Source: Streptomyces griseocarneus
GTDB taxonomy: Bacteria > Actinomycetota > Actinomycetes > Streptomycetales > Streptomycetaceae
Assembly (NCBI GenBank): GCA_003674045.1
Contig: PENC01000011.1
Span: 62,001-126,000, forward strand
DNA length: 64,000 nt
Direction: 5' to 3'
Shown here: positions 1 to 9,159 of the stretch, in pieces
Layout: each line of letters starts with the position of its first letter
How positions within the stretch are numbered: the first letter of the stretch is position 1
Notes under the pieces: model-generated
The model's input: the letters and a program-made list of their open reading frames with translations, nothing else
The model's database searches: none
What the model was told of the DNA's origin: nothing
Position numbers and translations under genes: made by a program

Positions 1-1
1 G

Positions 2-1096
2 CTGGAGGGCACGATCGCCTCAGGGGCGCCGGGTGCCTTCGCGGTGATACGGGACCACAGCGACCCGGACGCCGACCTCACCGTCTCGATCGGCCACGCC
101 GACCTGGACGGTACGCCCATGAACGCCGGCTGGCGCTTTCGCGTGGGCAGCAACTCCAAGACGTTCACCGCCGTCCTCGTCATGCGCCTCGCCGAGCAGG
201 GTGGCGTCGACCTGGACGGGCCGATGCGCGACTACCTCCCGGCCGGAACCCTGCCGGAGGGCTGGAACATGACGGTGCGGCAGGTGATGCAGCATCGTGC
301 GGGCGTCTACGACCACACCGACGACCTGCTGGAGCAGCCCGGCGAGGAGACCACGAGCGCGTTCGAGAAGCGCATCCGCAATACGGTCTACACGCCCGCC
401 GAGCTCGTGGCGCTGTCCGTGAAGCATGGTGTGCAGTACGACCCGGGTAGCCGGTACGCGTACTCGAACACCGACTTCGTGCTGCTGGGCATGGCGATCG
501 AGCACGTCACCGGCCGTCCGTACGCGGAGGTGCTGCGGGAGCAGATCATCGAGCCGCTGCGGCTGCGCCACACGTCGTTCGTGGTCCCCGACAAGGCCAT
601 CGCCGGACGGCACGTCACCGGCTACCTGACGAACGACGACCGCTCGAAGCCGCTCCTGAACGCGACCGAGCAGAACGGCTCCTGGATCTGGAGCGCGGGC
701 GCCGTCATCTCCTCCGCCGCCGACATGGACCGCTTCCTGACCGCGCTCCTCGGCGGCAGCTCCGGCGGGCTGGTGTCCGACGCGTCCCTGGAACAGATGA
801 CGGACGCGCTGCCCACGCCCACCGCGGGGGTCGCGTACGGGCTGGGCCTGCGCGAGGTCTCCCTGTCCTGCGGCAAGGTCTACGGGCACGTCGGCGTCGT
901 CCAGGGCTTCCAGACCCAGGCCTACGTCACGCGTGACGGCACGCGGTCGGTCGTGGCCTTCGCCAACGCCTCCAACAACGGCACGATCACGCAGGGGCTG
1001 ATGAACACCCTCGAACCGGCCTTCTGCGGCGCTCGGCCAAGGTACACGCACAGCAGGGCCGCCCTGGCGCCGCTCGGCGAGGACACCCGGATGTAA
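2..1096 (+). CDS. Serine hydrolase, beta-lactamase/D-Ala-D-Ala carboxypeptidase fold (5' end missing)
   Basis: This is the C-terminal part of a class C beta-lactamase-like serine hydrolase. The reading frame is open back to base 2 and the residues before the first internal GTG (base 44), LEGTIASGAPGAFAVIR, read like family sequence, so the true start lies left of the window. The active-site motifs are visible: SNSK (SxxK) near base 150, YSN near base 460 and HVG, the third motif, near base 888. Family members act outside the membrane on peptidoglycan stems or on small esters and amides. A second gene of the same family lies at 54861-56066. The gene converges on the DoxX gene across a strong palindrome. 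The substrate cannot be told from the sequence. Confidence 0.9.
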   Translation: MEGTIASGAPGAFAVIRDHSDPDADLTVSIGHADLDGTPMNAGWRFRVGSNSKTFTAVLVMRLAEQGGVDLDGPMRDYLPAGTLPEGWNMTVRQVMQHRAGVYDHTDDLLEQPGEETTSAFEKRIRNTVYTPAELVALSVKHGVQYDPGSRYAYSNTDFVLLGMAIEHVTGRPYAEVLREQIIEPLRLRHTSFVVPDKAIAGRHVTGYLTNDDRSKPLLNATEQNGSWIWSAGAVISSAADMDRFLTALLGGSSGGLVSDASLEQMTDALPTPTAGVAYGLGLREVSLSCGKVYGHVGVVQGFQTQAYVTRDGTRSVVAFANASNNGTITQGLMNTLEPAFCGARPRYTHSRAALAPLGEDTRM

Positions 1097-1103
1097 CCGG
1101 CAG

Positions 1104-1127
1104 GTACGCCCCCGGCCGGGGGCGTAC
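1104..1127. terminator. Bidirectional hairpin terminator
   Basis: This is a perfect 24-base palindrome with 12-base arms (GTACGCCCCCGG and its complement). It lies 8 bases after the serine hydrolase stop and 20 bases before the stop of the convergent DoxX gene, so it can end transcripts from both sides. There is no T-tract, as is usual for Streptomyces 3' hairpins. Confidence 0.75.
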
Positions 1128-1146
1128 GGGACCCGGCCAGGCCGGC

Positions 1147-1680
1147 TCAGGAGCGCGTCAGCAGGATCGCGCATGCCGCGACGGCCGCGAGCACGATCGC
1201 CCCGAGGCCGTACGAGAGGCGGTGGTGCCGTACTACCGGCAGGTAGTGATCGATCGCGTAACGGCCCGGGCCCGTGAGGGCGATCGCCGCGGCCGAGACC
1301 GCGATCAGGAGCGTGTACTCCACGCCCTTGGGTGCGAAGAATCCGCCGTCCCACGTCACCCACAGTGCGTTGATCATCGTGCCGAGGAGTGCGGCGGCGG
1401 CGAGCGGGGTGAGCAGCCCGAGGAAGATCCCGGCGCCGCCGAGGCCCTCGCTGAGGCCGGCGACGACGGCCATGGCCTTGCCCGCCGGGTAGCCGAGCTG
1501 CGTGAACTCCTTGCCGGTCCCCGTGATACCCCCGCCGTCGAACCAGCCGAAGAGCTTCTGCGTGCCGTGCGACATCATGATCAGCCCGAGCATGAGGCGC
1601 AGCAGCAGGATCCCGAGCGAGAACGCGGTCGCGGGCGACTCCTGGGCGGAACCGCTGAGCGGGTTGCTGCGGAAAGCCAT
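1147..1680 (-). CDS. DoxX family membrane protein
   Basis: This is a 177-residue integral membrane protein with four hydrophobic segments, of the DoxX/DoxD-like family. Family hallmarks are the LLLRLMLGLIMMSHGTQKLFG segment near the N-terminus and the GLSEGLGGAGIFLGLLTPLAA helix. The ATG at 1680 was chosen over an upstream in-frame start because a GGAAGGAAGAAGG ribosome-binding site lies just before it and the longer N-terminus (SPRGRGPGPGTG) looks non-coding. DoxX-like proteins are linked to quinone or thiol redox at the membrane, but the role here is unknown. It is transcribed alone and divergently from the sedolisin gene. Confidence 0.88.
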   Translation of the reverse strand: MAFRSNPLSGSAQESPATAFSLGILLLRLMLGLIMMSHGTQKLFGWFDGGGITGTGKEFTQLGYPAGKAMAVVAGLSEGLGGAGIFLGLLTPLAAAALLGTMINALWVTWDGGFFAPKGVEYTLLIAVSAAAIALTGPGRYAIDHYLPVVRHHRLSYGLGAIVLAAVAACAILLTRS

Positions 1681-1984
1681 GGTGGGTGCCTTCTTCCTTC
1701 CGGTACCAGGGCCCGGCCCCCGCCCCCTGGGGCTCATCTACCAGTGTGGCCCCGCACGGCTCGCGGAGCGCGCTGTCCCACGCCTCCATCTCCTACGGGA
1801 ATGCGCTCCCGCCCCGTACGGAACGCGGTTTCCGCACCCATGGAACGGCCATGAATCCCCCAAGAATCCGGCGGCAGGTAAAGCATTCGACATCAAGGAA
1901 CAAACATCCTTGTTCTGTGCATGACTGCCGGGTGAGATCGCGACAGCCGCGCCCGCGGCCTGGCCCCATTACAGGGAGACCTCG
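1681..1984. other. Intergenic, divergent promoter region
   Basis: This 304-base gap lies between the divergently read DoxX and sedolisin genes, so both promoters should be here. An A/T-richer patch around 1876-1922 (ending CCTTGTTCTGTGC) is the most promoter-like part. No gene was seen. Confidence 0.4.
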
Positions 1985-3361
1985 ATGCACATACCCCGCC
2001 TCCGCATGCGCGCCCTCGGCGCGGCGGCCGGGACCGCCGCCCTCGTCGCGACCGCGACGGCCGCCCTGCCGACGGGAACGGCCGTCGCCTCCGCCGCCCC
2101 GGCGGTCCCGCACACCAAGGCCGTCCCCGCCGTCGCCGGGCACCTGCTGGCCCACTCCGAGGGCGGCCCGCTCTCGATCGAGGAGTGCCGGGCCAAGTGG
2201 AAGATCGCCTGCTACAACCCGCTCCAGTACCGCAAGGCGTACCAGCTCGACCCGCTCTACAAGGCGGGCATCACGGGCAAGGGCCGGACGGTCGTCATCG
2301 TCGACTCCTTCGGTTCGCCGACGATCCAGCACGACCTGGACGTCTACAGCAAGCAGTTCGGCATCCCCAGCACCCAGGTGCAGGTGGTCAAGTGGGGCAA
2401 CGTCCCCGCGTTCGACCCGAAGAACTCCGACATGACGGGCTGGGCGGGCGAGACCACGCTGGACGTGGAGATGGCCCACGCGGTGGCTCCCGACGCGAAG
2501 ATCGTCCTGGTGGAGACGGCGGTCGCGGAGACCGAGGGCACGACCGGTCTGCCGGAGATGATGGACGCCGAGAAGTTCATGATCGACCACGGCGTCGGTG
2601 ACGTCATCTCGCAGAGCTTCGGCGCCACGGAGAACACGTTCCCCGGCTTCGACAAGGGTGACTTCTCCAGCATCAAGAACCTCCGCTACGCCTTCAAGGC
2701 GGCGGCGCGGAAGAACGTGACCGTCCTCGCCTCCTCCGGCGACGGCGGCGCCACCGACAACACGGCGGACGGCAAGGGCTACTACAAGGAGCGCGTCAAC
2801 TCCTGGCCCTCCTCGGACCCGCTGGTCACCTCCATTGGCGGCACCCAGCTGCACTTGAACGACGCCGGCGAGCGCACGGCCCCCGAGAGCGTCTACAACG
2901 ACAACGGCGCGGGCGGCGGCGGCCAGTCCCACGTCTTCACCCGCCCCCGCTACCAGAACGTCGTGAAGAACGTCGTCGGCGACCGCCGTGGCACGCCCGA
3001 CATCTCCATGGCCGCGGCCGTCAACGGCGGCGCCTGGATCTACTCCAGCTACGACCCCACGGCGGTGGGCTGGGACGTCACCGGCGGCACCAGCGAGGCC
3101 GCCCCCCTCTTCTCCGGCATCGTCGCCCTCGCCGACCAGGCAGCGGGCCACCGCCTCGGCAACATCAACGAGGCCCTGTACTCCCTGTACGCCTGCCACT
3201 CCCCGGCCACCGGCATCGTCGACGTGAACGACGGCACGGACAACAGCTACCAGGGCGTCGAGGGCTACAAGGCGGTCGACGGCTACGACATGGCGACGGG
3301 GGTCGGGACGATTGACGCGTTGCGGTTCGTGAAGGCGCTGGCGCGGGAGGGGCGGCACTGA
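1985..3361 (+). CDS. Secreted S53 family peptidase (sedolisin/kumamolisin type)
   Basis: This 458-residue exported serine-carboxyl peptidase has a signal peptide at about residues 1-38 (Arg-rich start, Ala-rich core, AVASA-AP). The S53 catalytic residues are in place: Glu156 and Asp160 in GETTLDVEMAHA, and Ser370 in GGTSEAAP. An ASSGDGG oxyanion region and a C-terminal calcium-site-like stretch (GYDMATGVGT) are also present. Only about 50 residues separate the signal peptide from the start of the mature domain (CYNPLQYRKAY), so the roughly 180-residue prodomain of kumamolisin-type enzymes is absent. Members of the family digest proteins at acidic pH. The gene stands alone. Confidence 0.93.
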   Translation: MHIPRLRMRALGAAAGTAALVATATAALPTGTAVASAAPAVPHTKAVPAVAGHLLAHSEGGPLSIEECRAKWKIACYNPLQYRKAYQLDPLYKAGITGKGRTVVIVDSFGSPTIQHDLDVYSKQFGIPSTQVQVVKWGNVPAFDPKNSDMTGWAGETTLDVEMAHAVAPDAKIVLVETAVAETEGTTGLPEMMDAEKFMIDHGVGDVISQSFGATENTFPGFDKGDFSSIKNLRYAFKAAARKNVTVLASSGDGGATDNTADGKGYYKERVNSWPSSDPLVTSIGGTQLHLNDAGERTAPESVYNDNGAGGGGQSHVFTRPRYQNVVKNVVGDRRGTPDISMAAAVNGGAWIYSSYDPTAVGWDVTGGTSEAAPLFSGIVALADQAAGHRLGNINEALYSLYACHSPATGIVDVNDGTDNSYQGVEGYKAVDGYDMATGVGTIDALRFVKALAREGRH

Positions 3362-3486
3362 CGGCAGCCTGATGGTAGGGGTGGGGCCGGGGGCGGTCCC
3401 CCCTCACCACGATTCCGGTGCCGGAAGACGGCCCAGGAATCCTCTGGCCTGCAGGAAGGCCGCTGATGGTCCCGGTGGGGTGCTGC

Positions 3487-4383
3487 TTACACAGCTGTGG
3501 GTGCCGCGGCCGGGACCGGGCCTTGTTGTGCCTTCTCGTGCTGGAGCGCGGTGAGTCGGCGCACGAACAGGACGGCCAGGACGGCGGCCGCGATGTCGAC
3601 GGTGTCCGCGACGAACAGCACGCCGGAGGAGGAGCGGATCTGTTCCAGCGTCCAGGCCTTCGCGTCCAGCTGAGCGCCCACGCGGCCCACGACGAGGGTG
3701 GTGATCCACAGACCCCACCACCAGTTCATGACCGTGCGCGGCGCGTGCCGGGGCGAGCCGTCCGGCTCGTACGGTAGGCTCGCCGTCCAGATGTCATTGG
3801 CGATCTTCTTGGGGAACCAGAGGTTGACCACTGGCACGAACCAGTCCCAGACCGTCCAGCCCCGGCGCATCCGGTGCCCGTCCGGCCGGAACACCTCCGC
3901 GTTGGTCCGCACCTGGTGGAACCAGACGAGGAAGGCGACGGCCGCGCCCAGCAGCAGGACCAGCTGCGCCACGGCGGAGATCCCCTCCAGCCGGTCCGCC
4001 CACAGCACCTGGTCGTGCGACATGGAGTTCGGCCCGTCGTCGATCGCCTCGTTCATCAGCCTGAATGTGAGGGCGTTGGCGACGAGCGAGACGGCGTCGG
4101 CCAGGGTGCACAGGCCCAGCAGCGACACGACGGTCCGCGCGGGACCCTCGGGAGAGGCGAGCCGGGGGAGGGGAAGGTGCGCGGGCGGTTGGCCGTGCGT
4201 CTGCGGGTACATGGGCAGGCTGCCCAGGTGAGACTGGGGGGCCGAGGGCGGGACTGAGTGCCCGTACGACTGCGACGGCACCGGCTCGGCACCGTCACCG
4301 CCTACGGGGCCACCGTTCTCCGGAGCGCCGCTTGCGGGGTTCACCAGCCCTTCGCACGCGGCACAGTAACCCGACGCGCTCAC
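3487..4383 (-). CDS. DUF4328-like multi-pass membrane protein
   Basis: This 298-residue protein has an N-terminal Cys pair (GYCAACEGL), a Pro/Gln/Ser-rich linker of about 90 residues and a membrane domain with four hydrophobic helices. The membrane domain carries WFHQVRTNAEVF and GWTVWDWFVPVVNLWFPKKIANDIW, the signature of Streptomyces DUF4328 proteins. The GTG at 4383 was chosen because it is preceded by GGAG and because earlier in-frame starts would overlap the next gene on this strand. The function is unknown; a membrane sensor or scaffold role is only a guess from the architecture. Confidence 0.8.
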   Translation of the reverse strand: MSASGYCAACEGLVNPASGAPENGGPVGGDGAEPVPSQSYGHSVPPSAPQSHLGSLPMYPQTHGQPPAHLPLPRLASPEGPARTVVSLLGLCTLADAVSLVANALTFRLMNEAIDDGPNSMSHDQVLWADRLEGISAVAQLVLLLGAAVAFLVWFHQVRTNAEVFRPDGHRMRRGWTVWDWFVPVVNLWFPKKIANDIWTASLPYEPDGSPRHAPRTVMNWWWGLWITTLVVGRVGAQLDAKAWTLEQIRSSSGVLFVADTVDIAAAVLAVLFVRRLTALQHEKAQQGPVPAAAPTAV

Positions 4384-4483
4384 GGCTGACTGCCCACTCC
4401 GTGGGTTGAAACTTCGATCGTGGGTCGGCCCGCCGCCGCTCTGCAGGGAGTGTCCCGGCTGTGTGCGGCGGCGGGCCGGCGTG

Positions 4484-6045
4484 TCAGAGCGCGATACCCG
4501 GGGCGAACGTGCCGTTGCCCCTGCCGCGGTGGAAGGACATCTTGTTGCCCTTCCAGCTGACGACGTCAACCTTGCCATCGCCGTCGACGTCACCGGTGAC
4601 GATCTTCAGGTCGGTCCAGATGTTGCCGGCCGCGGCCAGACCGCCGGCGTCCAGGGTTCCGTTGGCGTTGCCGTCCCAGTGGACCAGGGCGCCGTTGTCC
4701 CAGACGCCGACGACGTCGTCACGGCCGTCGCCGTTGAAGTCGCCGGTGCCGAGGATGATGACGTTCTGGAAGGAGGTGTCGGGCCAGATCTTCTTGCCGC
4801 CGGTGAAGTCGAGCAGACCGTTCGTGCCGACCTTGTAGGCGTACAGCTCGCCGTTGGGGCGGGTCGCGAGGACGCCGTCCTTCGCGCCGGCGGAGTCGAC
4901 CTTGAAACGGGTGAGGTGCTTGAGCTGGGCCCAGGTGGCCTTCTCGGGGCTGAGGGTGACTGTGGTGTTGAAGGTGCCGTCGCCCTTGCCGGTGTGCAGG
5001 AGGATGCGGTCGCTCTCCCAGACAGCGGCGATGTCCTGCTTGCCGTCGCCGTTGAAGTCACCGGCGAATATCCGCTGGACACTCTTCCACACACCGGGGG
5101 TTCCGACGGCCTTCGGGGTTGCCTCGAAGGTGCCTTCGCCGCGCCCGCGGTAGAGCTGGAGAGTGCCGCTCGTATCGACGCCGACCAGGTCGGCCTTGCC
5201 GTCCCCGGTGAAGTCCGCCAGGGCACGGAGGTCGGTCAGGCTGGTGGTGTCGGGGCCCGTCTTGGGATCGGGGACCGGCTTGGTGACGCGGTCCTTGATC
5301 CAATGTCCGAGGTCATCGGCGCGGGCGTCGGAGATGTCCGTGCGGGTCTCGGACTCGTCGGTGCCGAAGCAGCCTGCCTGTCCCGCGGTGCTGGTGACCC
5401 CGACCAGTTCGTAACGGCCGCCGATGTCGCGGAAGGCGGGACCACCGGTGTCACCCTGGCACGCAGCGGCTCGATCGGACTTCTTGACAAGATCGAAAGA
5501 AGTGCTTTTGACCGTGTTGACGGAGAACTTCGCGTAGTGCAGGCGGTCGGGCACCCACTCGTCCTTGGTTCGGCCGTACCCGGCGACCCACACGTCCTCG
5601 CCGGGCAGGGGCACGTTGGTGCTGACGTCGATGGGAGCAACGCCGGTGACAGGCTTGGCAAGCCTGGCCAGGACCAGGTCACGGTCGTCACGCGGTACGA
5701 GTTCCACGACGTCCACGACGCTGCCGCCGTCGTGGGTCAGATCGGTGCGGCCGACGGTGGCGGTCGTCTTGAGCTTCGGTGCGCCAGCGGGCACCTTCGC
5801 GGTCTGACCCGCGGCGGGCTTGTCGGCGAAGCAGCTCGCGGCGGTGATCAGCCACTCCTGCTCGACGAGCGCGGCCGAGCAGCTGCGCTGCCCGCCGATG
5901 TCGAGCTTTGCCACGAAGGCGTAGGTACCGTCCTCGGCCGTCTCGCCGACGACCGCGTGGGCGGGTGTTCCGGTCAGCAGGCTCGTCGTGACCGCGGATG
6001 CGAGGAGCCCGGTCACCCACGCTGCGCGGGGACGTATGGCAGACA
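4484..6045 (-). CDS. Secreted trypsin-fold pseudoprotease with four FG-GAP repeats
   Basis: The 520-residue product has a signal peptide (about 1-30, ending AHA), an S1 trypsin-fold domain (about 32-250) and four FG-GAP/VCBS repeats, each with a DxxGDGxxD calcium loop (DFTGDGKADL, DFNGDGKQDI, DFNGDGRDDV, DVDGDGKVDV). The usual TAAHC motif reads TAASC, so the catalytic His is Ser71. The usual GDSGGP reads GDTGGP, so the nucleophile is Thr200. The catalytic Asp (Asp123 in DLVLARL) remains. The fold disulfides and the GDxGGP loop are kept, so the protein should fold but is unlikely to be an ordinary protease. The ATG at 6045 follows AGGAAGAG. It probably shares a transcript with the small secreted protein upstream. 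Confidence 0.9.
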
Positions 6046-6112
6046 TGTGCTCTTCCTTACAGCGATTCGAAGTTGGGAATATGTTCAACCCCTGCGGGGC
6101 GTGGCTGGGATG

Positions 6113-6631
6113 TCAGCCCGTGACTCGGAGCTCGACCAGAACGGTCGCGCTGCCGGGCGAAGGGGAGCCCTGGCTCACGGATTTCCCGTCGTTCTTGGCC
6201 ACGTCGATGTCCCAGCTCTTGCCGTCGGCGACGAGGCTGGCCCGGACCGCGTGGTCACCGGTCGAGACAAGGAAGACCTTGGGGATCTCCAGGGAGAGAT
6301 AGCCGCTCTTGCCGGAACCGGTGACCTTGAAGCAGTACTTGCCCCGGTCCGGATTGGGCTCCTCGTTCCGGTTCGACCAGACGACGATGTCGCTCGTGGT
6401 GGCGCAGTCGGAGAGCAGGATGTGCCCGTCGCCCTTGCGGAGCGCGATGCCACGTTCCTTGAGGATCTTCGCCGCGTTCGGGTACTCGAAGGTCTCGATG
6501 GCGGACGGGAGGGACGTGTCATCGCCAGGGTTGGGCGCGGCTGCGGCGACACAGAACGTGGAGCTTCCGAGAATGGCGGAGGCCGCCCCGACGACGCCGG
6601 CAATAGCGAATCTGCGCATGCGAGATAGCAC
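6113..6631 (-). CDS. Small secreted protein of unknown function
   Basis: This 172-residue protein has a clear signal peptide (MRRFAIAGVVGAASAILG..., cleavage likely near AAAA-PNP). The mature part is predicted mostly beta, with two cysteines (CATTSD and YCFKV) about 35 residues apart that could form a disulfide. I do not recognise a family. The GTG at 6631 is preceded by GGAAGG at good spacing; ATG at 6619 is the alternative. It lies 67 bases upstream of the pseudoprotease on the same strand, which suggests joint expression and export, perhaps as partners. No enzyme motif was seen. Confidence 0.75.
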   Translation of the reverse strand: MLSRMRRFAIAGVVGAASAILGSSTFCVAAAAPNPGDDTSLPSAIETFEYPNAAKILKERGIALRKGDGHILLSDCATTSDIVVWSNRNEEPNPDRGKYCFKVTGSGKSGYLSLEIPKVFLVSTGDHAVRASLVADGKSWDIDVAKNDGKSVSQGSPSPGSATVLVELRVTG

Positions 6632-7314
6632 CGAGGATCCCTTCCAGGATTTCCACAGCGGAAATAATGAGTTGGTAATGGTCGGATAAAGGAGACCGAG
6701 CCAGAAGCTATCACCTCATGTCGCGTAACGGTCACTTGACGGTGTGTGATTCTCATCTCTGGGGATCTGACCTGCTGTTACCTGTGGTTTGGTGGCGTCA
6801 GGACCATGTCGTTCGACGCGACCTGTCGACTCTGACGTGGAGTAAGTGCCGCCTTTGCCAAGCGGTATTTCAGCCAATGTGGCCACTGGCTGTTCTCGGT
6901 TCCGTGGTTATGCTGCCGCGCAGTCGAATGACGGCAGTCGACTGTCGTGACGACGGCAACGAGGTGCCCGGACCGTTGTCGCGGTTATCCCGTGGATCGA
7001 GCCGGGCGTGACCCATATAGTTGGCCGATGCAAAGAAGGTCGGATGCCGTGAAAGGGCGGGTGTTGTCAGTTCGATGCCCGGGAGGTCTCGCGGATCATC
7101 CACTACGGGGCCCGCGGGGTGAAGGACACCGGCAAGGCCGCCTTGAAGGGTGCTCCGGAGGACGGGCTGATTTCCAACGAGTACGAATCTGGGAGTGGCC
7201 CGACGATCCGCCTGGTTCGTCCAGGCGACGCCAAGGGGGCCTGGACGGGCCCCCTTTCTTGCATGCTGCCTCTTTGATGTGGATGGGTTCGACAGCGTGG
7301 ACTGGCCAGGCGGC
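6632..7314. other. Intergenic, with a possible gene remnant
   Basis: This 683-base stretch holds no confident gene. The promoter of the 6631 gene should lie in the A/T-richer part at about 6660-6800. A plus-strand open frame after the stop at 7050 reads QFDAREVSRIIHYGARGVK and further to a stop near 7276; it looks protein-like but has no start and no recognised family, so it may be a decayed gene tail. A terminator lies at its end. Confidence 0.4.
7233..7260. terminator. Rho-independent terminator
   Basis: Arms AAGGGGGCC (7233-7241) and GGCCCCCTT (7248-7256) form a perfect 9-bp stem with a 6-base loop, followed by TCTT. It can stop plus-strand transcripts entering the gap and, in the other direction, transcripts of the aldehyde dehydrogenase gene that ends at 7315. 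Confidence 0.75.
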
Positions 7315-8976
7315 TCAACCCCGCACCGCCGCCCCCATCACCCTCCCCAGCCCCCGGGCCGACGGCCGTGCCGCGTAAGCGAAGAGGAGTTCGCCCGTGC
7401 GGTGGGCCGTGCGGTTGTCGACGAACCAGGGGGGTACGGGGGCCGGTCCGTGGGGCAGGGCGCGGAAGGGGCCCGTTACCACCGTGCGTTCCGCCTCCGG
7501 CAGCAGTAGCGCGTTGTGGACCGTGCCGATGCCGCTGCCCACGTCCTCCAGCGTATGTCCGGGGTGGGCGCCCCAGACCGCGCGGGGGAGTGCGTAGCCC
7601 ACCGCGGTCCAGCAGTTGATGCCGACCGTCCCGTATCGGAGGCGGGCCACCGCTTCGTGGAGGCCGGGGCCGAGCCCGCGCAGAGTCCGGGGGTGGGCTA
7701 TCAGGTTCACCCCCAGCGTGCCGGAGACAGCCGAGTCGCAGAAGTCCACGGCCCGGTCGAGGAACGCCGCCGGGGTGCGGCCGGGGAGGGTCGTGATGGC
7801 GAGGACGGGGCCGAAGAACTCGGTGCGGAACGCCGCGTCGTTCGAGTCCGGGGCGATGCCCGTCAGGAGGGTGCGGGGCACCTCGGCGGAGTCGAGCAAT
7901 TGGACGTGGCTCCGGCCTGCCGCCGCTCGCGCCTGCCGTTCCCCTGCCCCCGGGTAGTACGCAGCCCGCGCGGGCGCCCCCCGCAGCGCGGAGCGCAGCT
8001 CCGCGACGAACTCCGCGCGGGCGTCCCACTCCCGCGGCAGGACCACGACCTGTACGGCCGCGCAGTTGAAGCCGTTGTTGTGCAGCTTCAGCGAGGCCAG
8101 GTGCCGGGCCTGGTAGCGCAGGTCCGCCCGGCTCCATGGGCCGGGGAGCACGATCGCCGGGCCCACGCCGCCGAGCTCGCTGGTCACCGGCTTGCCGAGG
8201 AGAGGCCTGCCCGCGGCCTTGCGGGCGGCGGACTCCGCGCCCGTGCCGAACACGATCGCGTCGTGCGTCGCCGCGCTCCCCGTGACATGCACGGACGTGA
8301 TGCCGGGGTCGTGCACCAGCGCCGCCCCGACGGCCGCGCCGCCCGTCGTGATCCGTACGAACCCCCGTGCCACGAAGGGGGCGAAGATCTCGTTCAGCAG
8401 CGGCGCGAGGTAGTCGTTGACCGGGTTGAGCTTGAGCAGCACCGTCTTTCCCGCCGCGTAGAGCTGGTACAGCACGTCGAGCGGGGCGATGGAGTTGATG
8501 TTCCCGGCGCCCAGCACCAGGCATACGCCGGGCGCGCCTGTGCCGCCGCGTCCGGCACCGGCGCGCGCCCGTGCCTCGTCCACGCCCGGTGACAGCCACA
8601 CCTCCGCCCGGAAGCCGGACATCAGCAGCCGGTCGACCGGCTCGAAGGGCAGGACGCGGACGGCCGTACGGCCGCCGGGCCGGGAGGCGAACCGGGCGCC
8701 GCGCAGCGGGTCGCGGCCCGCGCACACGTCCCCGAGGGTGCGGGCCAGCGCGTCGACGTAGGCGAGCAGGGGGTACGGTCCGGTGAGCCACTCCTCCCCG
8801 GCGGCCGGGGCCCCGGGCGCGATGCCCTTGGCCCGGCACGACTCGGTCACCCAGCGCTCCGCCACCGCGACGATTCCCGGGCGCATGGCCGTCAGCAGCG
8901 CCAATCGGCCGGGGAGCGGCAGGGCGGCCCACTCCGCCGCCGCGCCGCGCAGCACCGACACATTCGTCCGTTCCAC
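7315..8976 (-). CDS. Aldehyde dehydrogenase superfamily protein (divergent)
   Basis: This 553-residue NAD(P)-dependent aldehyde dehydrogenase-fold protein has the general-base region (TSELGGVGPAIV), the catalytic Cys loop (NNGFNCAAVQVVV) and the EFFGPVLAI motif near the C-terminal third. It is longer and more divergent than ordinary aldehyde dehydrogenases (about 480-500 residues), so the substrate may be an acyl thioester or an unusual aldehyde. The GTG at 8976 was chosen because GAGGGG stands at ideal spacing; an ATG at 9009 has no good ribosome-binding site. It is read divergently from the M29/peptide operon and shares a 183-base promoter region with it, which argues it belongs to that cluster. 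Confidence 0.85.
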   Translation of the reverse strand: MERTNVSVLRGAAAEWAALPLPGRLALLTAMRPGIVAVAERWVTESCRAKGIAPGAPAAGEEWLTGPYPLLAYVDALARTLGDVCAGRDPLRGARFASRPGGRTAVRVLPFEPVDRLLMSGFRAEVWLSPGVDEARARAGAGRGGTGAPGVCLVLGAGNINSIAPLDVLYQLYAAGKTVLLKLNPVNDYLAPLLNEIFAPFVARGFVRITTGGAAVGAALVHDPGITSVHVTGSAATHDAIVFGTGAESAARKAAGRPLLGKPVTSELGGVGPAIVLPGPWSRADLRYQARHLASLKLHNNGFNCAAVQVVVLPREWDARAEFVAELRSALRGAPARAAYYPGAGERQARAAAGRSHVQLLDSAEVPRTLLTGIAPDSNDAAFRTEFFGPVLAITTLPGRTPAAFLDRAVDFCDSAVSGTLGVNLIAHPRTLRGLGPGLHEAVARLRYGTVGINCWTAVGYALPRAVWGAHPGHTLEDVGSGIGTVHNALLLPEAERTVVTGPFRALPHGPAPVPPWFVDNRTAHRTGELLFAYAARPSARGLGRVMGAAVRG

Positions 8977-9159
8977 GTGAGCCCCCTCGGCGAGTCGGAC
9001 CTCGAACATGCCCGGTCCGCCGCGTCGCCCGCAACGGCACGGCGGACCGCGTACGGGCCGGTGGACATCCGGTAGACGCCCCGCAGACCGGGGTGCGCCT
9101 ACGTTGCAAGGGCATCTGCACGTCGCGCGGGTGCGCGTCCGGTCAGGAGGTGGTCCCTG

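Noticed and set aside
4406..6628. Plus-strand open frame of 740 codons opposite the pseudoprotease
   Set aside because: Shadow of the FG-GAP repeat gene; the repeated Asp-rich loops read as Val/Ala-rich repeats on the other strand.
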